39,159 nucleotides of DNA. Source: Didymodactylos carnosus. Lineage: Eukaryota; Rotifera; Eurotatoria; Philodinida; Philodinidae. The translations under genes and the position numbers were made by a program. Below are positions 23,358 through 34,028 of this stretch, piece after piece. The notes below the pieces were generated by a model that saw only the letters and a program-made list of their open reading frames with translations, did not search any database and had not been told where the DNA came from. Each line of letters opens with the position of its first letter. The stretch's first letter is position 1. The DNA is taken from contig CAJNOQ010000916.1 in the NCBI GenBank assembly GCA_905250885.1, positions 1 through 39,159 of the forward strand, given 5' to 3'.

Positions 23358-23411
23358 ACAAAATAAAATAAAATAAAATAAAAAAAAAGACAAAAAAAGA
23401 AAGAAAAAAAA
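23358..23411. repeat. (AAAAT)n and A-rich low-complexity tract
   Basis: Several AAAAT units run into long A-rich sequence interrupted by single G and C bases. This is simple sequence with no coding potential. Confidence 0.85.
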
Positions 23412-24460
23412 ATGTCATGCAAAAAAAATAGCAATCTATTATAATTATTGTTATACAATAGAGAGAAGAGTAATTTTAGTAACATTCGGTGAACAACTTG
23501 AACATCATGATCGATTCTAAAACGGAAATGGTATAGTTCTCTATCGTAGACATCTGTATCTAATTCAATATTTTTATATACGAGAGAAAAGTTACATCTA
23601 TACAGTTATAAGACTAAGAAAAAGAAATGCATTCTCATAGTTGTCAAATACTGAAGCCAAATTAATTTATTCAATGAGATTGTATGTTTAAGTGCCATTG
23701 GCTGTCATTGTCAATTTTGTTAATTTCATTGTGAAATATAGAAGAAGAAGACAGTTGATATTTTCAATAAAAGAATAAAAAAAAGGTTATTATGTTAGTA
23801 ATTAGTTCGTTTGCGGTTATGAGATTTGGCGTTTGACTTATCACACAGTGTTCAAAATAAAAAACAGCTGTTCTATGGATGTAATACAAACGAGAAAATC
23901 AATTTTGTTTATAAACTTTGTTCTATACTAAATGTCTTTTGATAAATATTCTTTTTTGTTTATTTATTTGTTTCGGATATAGGACTTATTTTTAAATAAA
24001 TAGAATTTATATATTTTATATTTCAGATAATTTCAATAAAATCTATGGACAAATTTGGGTTATATAATATATATATGATATCGATTTCTTAGCATTAGAT
24101 GAATCTAACTGAGTATAAGGGCTTCATCTTTCCACATATACAAATATGTAAGGAATTTTAGAATATTTGTACAGAAAAAGTTGTCCTCATATTGTAGGTA
24201 TATTGGATATAGAAGAAGAAACCTTTGACAAAGTTTGAGCAAGATTGGCAGGTGAACCAAAGTGAGCACTCAATATACTGACCATGTCTCTTAGGAAAAT
24301 TAGATCATCTTTTATTTCTTCGCAAGATTAAGCTCTAAATGATGCCCAAAACCTATGAAATTAGACATGTTTGGCTTCATAATATTGAGAAATTTTTATG
24401 ACGCAAAAAGTACTCTTTCAGCCTTATTGTTTTTCATCTGATTGTCATTGTTGAACAATA

Positions 24461-24909
24461 CACTGTAAAAAATAAAGTGTATAAATGACCTAGACGTTCA
24501 CTCGACATCAAAAAGTGTGTATTTTTTCTAGATGATTAGTCTCAGTGTATGAAAGCTTTAAATATGTTAAAAAAAGACTTTGTGATTGAGTTTTTAAGCA
24601 GAAAAAGGATAGAAAAGAAAAAACTTGTTTGAGAATTATGATTAGCATGTTTCAAAATACATAGGCTGTCATTTTTAGCTAAAGCGGACGATAAAATAAT
24701 AGAAAACAAAAATAATCGATTTCATGAGATTTTGACGACCGACCTATAGTTTTCAGGCATCGCTATCGCAAAGTGTGTAGACAATTAGACTATGTGGTGG
24801 ACCTAGGTGTCTACGTTACATACTGATCAGCGAAACTTTAGACAGTCACTGGGCATCGCTTGGTGTTCACTTTTTGTGCATTATTTTACACACTTTATTT
24901 TTTACAGTG
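24461..24909. mobile_element. 449-bp MITE with terminal inverted repeats and TA target duplication
   Basis: The left end CACTGTAAAAAATAAAGTGT (24461-24480) is the exact reverse complement of the right end (24890-24909), and the bases just inside continue to match loosely. Both ends are flanked by TA (24459-24460 and 24910-24911), the target-site duplication typical of Tc1/mariner-type transposases. The interior has no open frame, so the element would need a transposase supplied elsewhere. Superfamily assignment rests on the TA only. Confidence 0.85.
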
Positions 24910-25601
24910 TAGTCACGAAAATTTATTATTATTCTTTTACGAGATGCGATGTGCTCACCCACTTTTCTGGTATATTATACTATTAGATGAGACAATTGTA
25001 CTACCGTAGATGTGTACAACTGATGCTCTTCTAGTACGAAATCACTTCTTTTTGGAAGGTTTCTGCTGTTTTCTATTTTCCCACAAGCAAAATACTAAAA
25101 GGGGTTTAATATTGAACTTTCGGATAGCATGACGTAGTAGAACGGATACATCATTTTAGTGAAAACTTCCAACTAGACCCAAATCTTTGATTGGTGAGAT
25201 GATGGTAGTAGATCAGATTTTTAAAAACGCTGATTGACCAATTTTTCTCATTTTCGTTTCTGAAACACACAATTTTTGACTTAGGATCGAATTTCTTATA
25301 TGACATTTTGAAGTTAATGGTCGTTTGACATCTAACACATTAAATGAACTGAATTCGATCTGTAGTTGGTTTTGTTATTATTATTATCCATTTTTTTTAC
25401 GTAATCTGTTCAATCAGGTTCTTTTCATAAAGTACAGTATACAATTTTTTTCTATTATTTTCGTTTTTAGTTCTAATTTAGTTGAATAAAAAGGGTTTCG
25501 AACAAACAGTATGTGTGTTTTCAGGCTAATTTTTGGTGAAGTATTTTTCATGAATACTTGAAGCCGTATTATAAATTCATTTTCTAATTTTTCTGTTTGT
25601 C

Positions 25602-25981
25602 ATGATCATTGACTGTTACAACCAACCTCTTACACCAGTAAATTACCTATATGTCAAGGTATATTTTTCATCAGATTTACAAAACGTTAATTTTCGATTT
25701 CTGACTGAATGTCTATCCACATACCCACTGCGCTCCTTACCAACGGACACAAACCACCAACTTTCTGTCCTATCTCTCAATGTAAATGAACATATTACAT
25801 TTTTCTCAGCACAATTAATATCTATTTTAGCTCATTGTCCAGTTGTAAGCATCTTCATATTATTTTTTTACTGTTCTAATGTATTATTTAAGTTTTACAG
25901 TTACCGAAAGTTCTTGTATTATCTTTATTATATTCAACATTTGAGTGGATTCGTGGTTACGTCAATCAATGCACTAATTAA
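25602..25981 (+). pseudogene. Possible leucine-rich-repeat protein fragment (two exon-like pieces)
   Basis: An open frame from 25602 to 25844 ends at a donor (GTAAGC). A 56-base intron ends in TTTTACAG, and an in-phase second piece (25901-25981) ends in TAA. The joined product has 107 residues. Its latter half, with QLSVLSLNV, LISILAHCPV and LPKVLVLSL, has the Leu spacing and the 'L..CP.L' step of F-box/LRR-type proteins common in rotifers. The first half looks random and no F-box is visible. I regard it as a degraded remnant or a chance match. Confidence 0.25.
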
Positions 25982-26151
25982 TATTTTCCTCAATTTCAAA
26001 TATAACATTCTTCAGCGGCTGATCATTTCAAAATGTTTGCCTTTTCATTTCAGGTTGATGATGCACAATTTTAATTGAGGACTGATTTACGTTCTCTACT
26101 CTCATTCTCTGGATTCCAGAGACAGGAAGGTTCAAATCCTGGATCTGAATG

Positions 26152-26718
26152 CTCCCTTCTGGTTCCAATGATTTGTACATGGATCGATAGACCTCAGTGA
26201 GGTAGTAAATATCCTAAAAGGATTCATGCCCATAATTACTGAAGACTCTGTTTGCTGGAAAACCAGTTTTTCAAGAATTCTGAAAAAAACCAAAACCTGT
26301 TTGCACTGAATGCGCCATGATTGTAGCCCGCACATTTAAAATAAAGACTTTTCTCAGCTCTACATGACACCTTTCTTTGCAAATTTATAGAATTTACAAG
26401 AAAAGTCCTAAATTAATTTTTCCCTTCTTATTTCTGTAACTTTGAGCTGACAATGAACATTTAGGGCTTTTCTTGTAAGATCTGTAACTTTGCAAAGAAA
26501 GATCGTGTAGAGCTAGGGAGCTCATTTTAATCCGAAATCTGAGGGTTACAATCATGTCTTATTAAGAAAGGTTTTTGTTACTTTTTAGAATTTCTGAAAA
26601 ACTGGTTTTCCAGAAAATCGGATCTTCAGGAGTCATGGACACAAATCCTTTTAGGGTATTCACTACTTCACTGAGGTCTATCGATCCATGTACAAATCAT
26701 TGGAATCGGAAGGGGACT
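26152..26718. mobile_element. Foldback element, copy A (long inverted repeats)
   Basis: The left arm (about 26152-26412) and right arm (about 26460-26718) are inverted copies with scattered mismatches. For example, CCAATGATTTGTACATGGAT at 26165-26184 is repeated in reverse complement near 26684-26703. A spacer of about 47 bases lies between them. It encodes nothing convincing. The arms cover nearly the whole element, as in foldback or large MITE elements. The same family recurs at 28898 and 31465. Confidence 0.85.
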
Positions 26719-27063
26719 GGGTAAACAATTCTACATACAACAATATATCATATATCATTTGTAGAAAAAATGTAGATGGACAATTCAAAGTTTCTTTTCT
26801 TCGTGTATTCAGTTAATCTGAGAACCTCAACTACGGTGAATGCTGAAGTAAAAAAAGCTGCTTTGGAATTCATTTCTTTGAAATGAATTTTTTCTTCTCT
26901 TTAAATTTTGTAGTTTATATACAAACACAGTTTTTGCTACAAACTGAAGCGCAGTAGACTTTGAATGGTCTTGTAGAAAAAAACCTTTCCCTTCAAACTG
27001 GAACGTCGTTTACATTTTAGCATTTGTTCCTAAAAAGTCAGACTTATTTTTCAGATGGTACCA

Positions 27064-27185
27064 CCCAAGCAAAAACGACCCAATTTTTTGGGTTATTTAT
27101 CTAGATTCAACTCCACGTACATCTAGATGCACGTGGAACTGAATCTAGATAAATAACCCAAAAAATTGGGTCGTTTTTGCTTGGG
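27064..27185. mobile_element. 122-bp near-perfect palindrome (short MITE or hairpin element)
   Basis: Outer arms beginning CCCAAGCAAAAACGACCC and ending in the reverse complement pair across the whole element, with about three mismatches, around a central ATCTAGAT. There is no coding content. Its terminal CCCAAGCAAAAA also starts the repeat module at 33491, suggesting related ends. No clear target duplication was identified. Confidence 0.85.
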
Positions 27186-28794
27186 CAAAATCATACTTTT
27201 TCTCGTTTTTTAAAATTTTTATATCTTGTCAGAGGTTCATCGGATAGAGTCGCGCAATATTTCATTTTTTAGAGAAATATTTACTGTAGCAGATACAATA
27301 GTAGCACTTTTAATAAAATATAACATGCAAATAGAATGATGTTTCTAATAATGCCGACTGTAAAATGCAGTAACCCAGAATTTTCGCAGCGCACTGTATT
27401 ACTGTTGGACGCTGCAATCTAGTGGTAATGTCATGAGCATGAGCATGAGCATATCTGGAAATTGTGATAATACCCTACGTCACGTTAACTTCTGATCATC
27501 AGGTCAGTTAGAACTATGAAATGAATGGTTGTTGTTGTTCGTTATTATTGATGGAATAAATGCTTGTCAATGAAGATTTTTTTAAGGTTTGTCCAAAACA
27601 CAATATTTGCTATTTTTTCATAATAAAATAAATATATGATAAATAAATTATTTGTGGTTGTACGTTTTCTCGAGTTTTTATCGTTTTCATAAAAGATGTA
27701 TCATAAAGAATTCATTGTAACGAGAGAAAAGTCGTGACAAATACTTGTATTGTTGTTGAAATGAGCCGGTACTTAATACCATTTTTTAATATTTGTTCTT
27801 TGACGTTTCCGACTATTGTGGTAGATCATGAAAGATAATACAATTCTTTAAAATGCTACTAATAAACCATAAAATACGATATATAATATTGAAATTGGAT
27901 GAACAAAGATAGAAGAATATTTTTTTTGAAAGAAAAAATTTTTAAATTATGAAAATTAATAGAGACGATAAGACAAGTGATCTATGGAGGATGAAGATTA
28001 TTTAATACGTTCTTATTTCACTTTTACGTCATTTTGAAGATAATGAGAAACTGCAGTCATGAAAAGATCAATGCCGTTAAGTGTAGAAAATTACTCATAG
28101 TTGTGTTTGTAGCATTTATGGTTAGTTAAACGGAGGTTTTACAAAAAAATTGAACTTTATATCACTTCGTAAATAGACGGATACAATTTCCATAACCAAT
28201 TAAATTCTTGTTTGCTAGAAGAAACATGATTATCCTGCATCAATGTATATAGCATAAATAAGCATAAACGTTCCTGAACTACGTTGTAGGTTTTACAAAA
28301 ATCCTGGTGTTTAGCTAAAATCTATTTTTCTCAGTCTGTGAACATTTCTGAGAAAAAATAAGGCGATATTCGGAATCAACGCACCGAGTTGCATCGAGCC
28401 ATGTATAACAGAATAAGTTTTGGATTGAATAATTATCCATCGACTTTTTTGTCCCCATGAACCTGTCGAAACAAGTGATTTCTGAAAACACTGATGTTTT
28501 CTTAAAAAGCATCAGTGATGACTAAATGATGGTAATTATTCATGAAATGGTTTACGAGTAAAAAGTTCGGATGTCCGCCTGCTATTAGAAAAATGTGCAC
28601 TGAGCCTCCCTAGTGTTCATCTAGGCGGACATTTAGCAAACAGATTGAAATGCTATATTTTCCGAGAAAACTATATCTCGAGATATGGGCTATGTATTCC
28701 TAAAAGAAGTCTTGTTCGAACTGCTAAGGATCATGAGAAAATACCTAGGCAAACTAGCCTTAAAACACATTGAGGTACAGTAAAAGATGGTTTG

Positions 28795-28869
28795 TATTAA
28801 AGTCAACTAATAGTTGACTTTAATAGTCTTTATTATACTGGACTTAAAGTCCAGTACAATAAAGACTAT
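28795..28869. repeat. Two adjacent palindromes (double hairpin)
   Basis: The first palindrome (28795-28825) has 14-base arms around AAT. The second (28823-28869) has 23-base arms with one mismatch around a single A and includes ACTGGACTT/AAGTCCAGT. They overlap by three bases. This resembles a terminator-like or MITE-derived structure, but the context is intergenic, with foldback copy B starting 28 bases later. Confidence 0.8.
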
Positions 28870-28897
28870 GAATCTCGACTCTTTTCTAGCTAACGAA

Positions 28898-29462
28898 GGA
28901 ACCTTTCGAAGTGATTAAACGCTTTCTGCTCAGAATCTAGTGGGTTATAGGTTAGACCTTGCTGATTACGAATATGATCATGGGGATTACCCTTAGCTCT
29001 TCGAAGACCTGCTTGTGTAGAAAACCAGTTTTTCAAAATATAATCCGAACCTTTCTTAATGAAGCATGATTGTAGTCGGCACATTTCTGATTGAAATGAG
29101 ACATCTCCATCTTTATACGATCTTTCTTTGCACAGTTATAGAATTCACGAGAAAAGCCCTAAATGTTCATTGTCGGCTCAAAGCTACAGAAATAAGAAGA
29201 AATTAATTTAGGGCTTTTCTTGTAAATTCTATAACTTTGCAAAGAAAGGTCGTATAAAGCTGGAGATGTCTCATTTTAACCAGAAATTTGCGGGCCACAG
29301 TCATATCTTATTTTAGAGTTTTTGAAAAACTGATTTTCTACAAAACCAGGTCTTCGAAGGACTAAGGGTAACCTTAATGGTCATATTCGTAATCAGCAAG
29401 GTCGATAACCTATAACCCACTAGATTCAGAGTAAAACGCGTTTAATCACTTCGAAAGGTTCC
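28898..29462. mobile_element. Foldback element, copy B (same family as copy A, opposite orientation)
   Basis: The arms are about 28898-29163 and 29208-29462, opening with GGAACCTTTCGAAGTGATTA and closing with its near-exact reverse complement. The short centre is the reverse complement of copy A's centre (the ATGAACATTTAGGGC... and AAATTAATTT... sides are swapped), so the two insertions lie in opposite orientation. Outer arm sequences differ from copy A, whereas inner arms (GCAAAGAAAGGTCGT and neighbours) are well conserved. Length matches copy A (565 versus 567 bases). Confidence 0.85.
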
Positions 29463-32400
29463 GAAAGGATCAGGAACTGAGGCGACTGATGTGGATCGCG
29501 AAATTTTTAGTTGATTTTCATTTTTTGGTGAAAATCTCGGATAATTTTTCAACGTGGAAATTCGACAAAAACTAAAGTAGTCGGATAGGTTAGAAAGACA
29601 CATTAGTGAACTCAGTTTTTGATCCCGATTCCGAATATGATATTTTTATTGCATAAAAGCTGAATTTGTAATCAACTCAAATTTAATTTCGTATTATAAA
29701 TATTTTTGAGCATCCAAAGACGAATCGAATGCAATGTAAATCACGTCCCTGTGCCTTAACAGAAAAAATTAGATAGGTTTGCAAAATTTGTTAAGATGTC
29801 CGTGGTTATGAATGTTTTTATTGGCCATATGTTATTAGATCAAGCTCTAAATAATATTTTTAGCGGCAGTTTCATACCGGGAATCAGAAAAAAAGAGTTA
29901 GAGAACTTCAAAATGAAATATGGTTTGAAAAATATTCTTGTGTTTGATGTTTTTTTCAACTTTCGTGCTTTATATTTGAAACAATTTCTATAGAAACGAT
30001 CTCCTTCTTGAACTGTTGATATTCTTGAACCATTACGTGCTCGATAATGTTTATTTATTGATGCTGCCATACTTTTTGTTATTTTCATTTGACCAACCGC
30101 CGAGATAGCACTAATGCTCCTGTCCATACAGGAGGATGTTCTGTAGGATGACATTCTTAAACTTTTTATCTGAAGTACGGACAGAATAAAGTTTATAAAT
30201 TTTACTCAGAATGATAAAAAACGTTATTTCATTGAAAGAATATAGTACTAAAATGCAAAGGATATGAAAAGTCCGACATTATTTGGTATTTATCGCTTAG
30301 CATTCAAATAGAATTCTAACAATGCTTTGAAAAAATCGGTCATTGCTCAGACTTTAACTGCCTGTTTAGTAGAGCAGCATATTTTTAAAATAACATGAAA
30401 TATAATAGATAGAAAGTTAGTATAAAATCTATGTATTTTCCAAGCCATTTTCGATAATTTTCCATAACTTTGCTGAATTTAACCAAATGGCTACCATATT
30501 ACTGTTCAGTGTCAAAACTTACCTATGATCGGTTCCTTTTATCTGCTCAATAGTTAAAAAAAATCATTGCATTATTATAACTCAAAGGTCGAAAACATGG
30601 CCTTTGGAATACAATATCTCGGCAATGTGGAAAGTGCGAGAAGTCTTATTTGGACCACAAGTAGTACCAGGTGAAACGTCTTTGTGAAAACTGTTGAAAG
30701 AGTTTGAATTTTGGAGAAAATCGTGCTCGAAGTTTTGGTTCTTTTAAAGCAATCCTGGGCTTCCGGAGTCCATCGGCGATGAACTGAGCAAGATGAAGAT
30801 TCTATTCTTACTTCATTCGATAGAGCATAAAATAAGCTTCATTTTGGATATAAATAAGTCCGTCTACATTTTAAGTAATTTTTCATATTCAGCACTTGAT
30901 AAAAAATAATACGTGGTCAGCATTACATTCACATCTAGGGATGTCCGTCGCTTCGTCGACTTTAAAACCGGTGTATCTATTTAATTTGTCATCGGTAGTA
31001 AAAAAAAGGTGAGTGACTTCTAATCAGAAAGACTGAAAATCGACTGATACATAGTGGGTCTTTAACTGGCCGTTGCATTTTAAGTTCGTTAATGAATGGC
31101 TAAAAAATGGACGGTTAATATCCGGAGGAAAGGAAACGATAATTGTTTCTTGAAATACGATTTTAATAACAATAACTCTTTCCGGCTTTTATGTTTCATT
31201 ATATCTCAAATTTTAATATTTCAACCTTTAATTGAATGTGTAAGTGTCAAAGATGAACTGATATTTAAGTTCGTATGGTACATGCTACAGTGAAACTTGA
31301 AATTCAACTGATGGAAGTTAAAGTATCAGTCTTCACTAATGTAGACTGACATACCGATGCCTAGAAATGTGATGAAACATGAAGTTTTAATAATTAACGC
31401 TACAAAGATAGAATTCTAGTTTACAAAGTATGACAATAAGGTCTTACTGGTACTGGACTCGATAATTAATTTAAATTAATTTTTTCCTTTTTCTTTCTAT
31501 AGCGCTGATGTGATAATGAACATTTAGTGCGTTTCTTGTAAATTGTGTAACTTTGCAAAGAAAGGTCATGGAGAGCTGGGAGGGATCTCATTTTGATGCA
31601 AACTTTACGGACTATAATTTCAACATGTTGGGAGAACATTGCTACGGTTTCAGGAGATTTCTGGGAAACCGATTCTCCAAAGAGGGGCTAGGAAAGATCT
31701 ACGGGCCCAAACGGTTATCATACTCGTAATCAACGTCCTTGATTACATAGAAATAGTCAGATTTTAACAAAATCAGGATGTATTACTTGCTCTTTAAACT
31801 CATACTTTGTAAACTAGAACGAAGTCTTTTATCAAAATATATTGAGAAAACAGGTCACAGAATTTAGTTCACCGGTGGCCAACAATGTTGAGATTCCCTT
31901 CCAGTTGCTTATAATCATATTATTAATCTTGTCTGTTTTGGTTTTTTGTTTTCTCAATTTTATTTCATGTCAATGAACAAAGTTTTGGTTAATGATTTAG
32001 AACAGCATATATTTGCATAGAATATGACTAACGATCATAACAGAAACATTCATTGATGAATATTTGTTTTTTTTTTTCTATTTCTAAAGTAGTCGCAAAA
32101 AATAATACAACAAATGGAAGTTCTCTTAATCTGTAGCGTGAAGAAAAAAACTTTTTGACAAAATTTAATAAATGCATTATTTATCTAAAAGCCGGCTAAA
32201 TTAATTGCGTTCGAATAATGTATTATATTCCTTTATTATGATAGTCCATCACAAATGAACAACAACTCATGCTGATAGATAATGGGCTAATATTGTCTGT
32301 ATCGCCCCATCTCTTATTAAAATGTATCTCAAATACCTTATGAATTCACAATTAATGAGAAGACAAACAACGGGAGATCAGACAATTTCTTTGTACTCTT

Positions 32401-33305
32401 ATACAGTAGGCGTATATGAAAAACTTTTTCAAATCTAAATGTTTAGTAAATTTCGAACAATAGCAAAGAAGCTATTCTCATTAATTATCACGATTCTTAG
32501 AGCATTTCTATTGAAGCATATTTTCATATTTCGTTTAGAAATATTATGGACAAAATCCACACAAAGAGAAAGAAAACAAAAAAAATTACTTTTTATATAA
32601 TACGCTTAAAGATATTTTTATATCCATAATAATTCCATCAAAAAACTCTCGTTTTTGTTATTTTTCTTTTCGAAAGGATCTTTGTTTCACTTCAACAAAA
32701 AGCGTCAACAAGACTTTGGCAGACAACATCAGTCAGCCAGCATTAATTCAGAAATAGATAGAGATAAAAGTTATTTTAGGACTTGTAATAAGGAAAAGAA
32801 TATTTAAGTCAATGTATAATGAATATATCTTTCTCTTTAAAAAAACGTGTGGATATTATAAAGTTTGTCTTACAGCCGAAGTGATGTGTCAAAAATCAAT
32901 GACTACAGATTTTTACATAATAATAAAGCACTTTTTCGTTTAAACAACCTTCATTAGGTATGCTATTAAGGATATACCTTGCTTTTTCTACATTGTCACA
33001 CAATTGAGTCATCAGGATGTCAACGAAAGTTCTGTTCAGTCTCATTTGTGTTCAAAATTTAATGTATGTACTTATTATAAGGGTCGTATTATATAGAAGT
33101 TGATAAACGCTCATCATCCAAAGTATCTAGGAAAAATTTCACTTTGATAGAATATTATTTTAGTAATCTGCCACATTCAGTTACATCTGTTTTTGCTTTA
33201 GTGTTTTGTTAATATAAAAGTCATTTCACAACGTTTTGAAAAATATTTCAATTTACGAAGCAGAACAGAGTGGATTTGTGTAAAATGTTTTAAGATCTGT
33301 AAGGT
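29463..33305. other. Gene-poor intergenic stretch around copy C
   Basis: Apart from copy C I see no recognisable gene. ORFs overlap on both strands at 29796-30154, up to 104 codons. The minus one contains MAASINKHYRARNGSR..., which is less repetitive than the background but has no family match. A patch with higher G+C at 30590-30800 may be a decayed repeat. Confidence 0.45.
31465..31750. mobile_element. Half copy (single arm) of the foldback family, copy C
   Basis: The segment carries the family's centre (AATTAATTTTTTCC... then GATAATGAACATTTAG) and one arm, with TTGCAAAGAAAGGTCATG and the distal ATACTCGTAATCAACG that parallels copy B. No matching inverted arm lies on the other side. It is more diverged than A or B, suggesting an older, truncated insertion. 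Confidence 0.7.
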
Positions 33306-34028
33306 TATTCTCATTTGATGAGGAAAATAAACGACTTTCATCTCTTTTCTGTTTTCATTTTTATTTCAAATTTAACCACAATCAGCTTTCTGAAAGAGGA
33401 TTAGATACAATTTTGCTATTTTTAGTCATTTGACAAGACCATTCGAGTTTTTAAGTCCTCAAATGTTTTTATAACAATACGCTGTCTTTCCCCAAGCAAA
33501 AATCACCCATGAGAAAAATCTAGACACATTTCGTCTGTAATCAGGCGATGCACGACTAGTTGTCATTTAGATTACTCGTTGGAAAAGGGACTTTTAACTA
33601 GATGTGTCTACATATACAACTAGCAATAGTTAAATGAATCGATTATCGAGCGACAAATCGATAGCTGCAACTGAGAAGAAATCTAGCAATTGCCTGATTA
33701 ATAGATTTCCGCTGTCGTTACTAAATAATTGGAATCGAGTAAATCTAGTGAGTTTTGATGTTTAGATCAAACAGTAGCTTTGTTTCTGATCGGCTATTAA
33801 TAATCGAACAAAATTGAACAATTTTGGAACAATGTTGAATTGTCAAACCGAGATTTGAAGATCCAAAAGTTAACTGTAATTTTTTTTAATGCGTTTAATT
33901 AGCTGTCAAATGACTAAAAAAAATAGTAAAATTGCATATAATCGTCCTTCAGAAAGCTGGTTGAGATTAAATTGTAAAGTGATAACAGAAAAGATGAAAG
34001 TCGTATATTTTCCTCATCAATTGAGAAT
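33306..34028. mobile_element. About 720-bp element with 125-130-bp terminal inverted repeats
   Basis: The left arm (33306-33436) contains GATGAGGAAAATAAACGACT and CAGCTTTCTGAAAGA. The right arm (33903-34028) carries their diverged reverse complements, with small indels. Between them lies a repeat module (33491-33750) found again at 37732. There is no transposase frame. The arrangement suggests a non-autonomous element that has captured, or was hit by, another repeat. Confidence 0.75.
33491..33750. repeat. Dispersed repeat module, copy 1
   Basis: Starting CCCAAGCAAAAATCACCCAT, it shares long near-identical blocks with 37732-37940, such as CAACTAGCAATAGTTAAATG and CTGAGAAGAAATCTA. It includes internal inverted repeats, ATCGATT/AATCGAT (about 33638-33662) and TAATCAGGCGA with TGCCTGATTA. 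It probably belongs to a MITE family whose 5' end resembles that of the palindrome at 27064. Confidence 0.8.

Larger units (their letters stand above)
20600..24460. other. Upstream region of the anosmin homologue, no gene seen
   Basis: The region holds the presumed promoter of the anosmin gene, but no TATA box or initiator can be picked out from the AT-rich background. It contains TC and A/T simple repeats and a T-run near 22010. The 122-codon minus ORF at 22235-22603 is Phe/Tyr-rich low complexity without splice or family support, so I treat it as chance. Confidence 0.5.

Noticed and set aside
26132..26335. 67-codon ORF in foldback copy A
   Set aside because: It is carried by the inverted-repeat arm and not kept open in the other arm or in copy B.
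28571..28632. 10-bp inverted repeat ATGTCCGCCT / AGGCGGACAT with 42-base spacer
   Set aside because: The arms are short and lack target duplications, so I could not call it an element. Noted only as a possible decayed MITE.
28890..29084. 64-codon ORF in foldback copy B
   Set aside because: It lies within the arm of a non-coding foldback element and has no counterpart in copy A.
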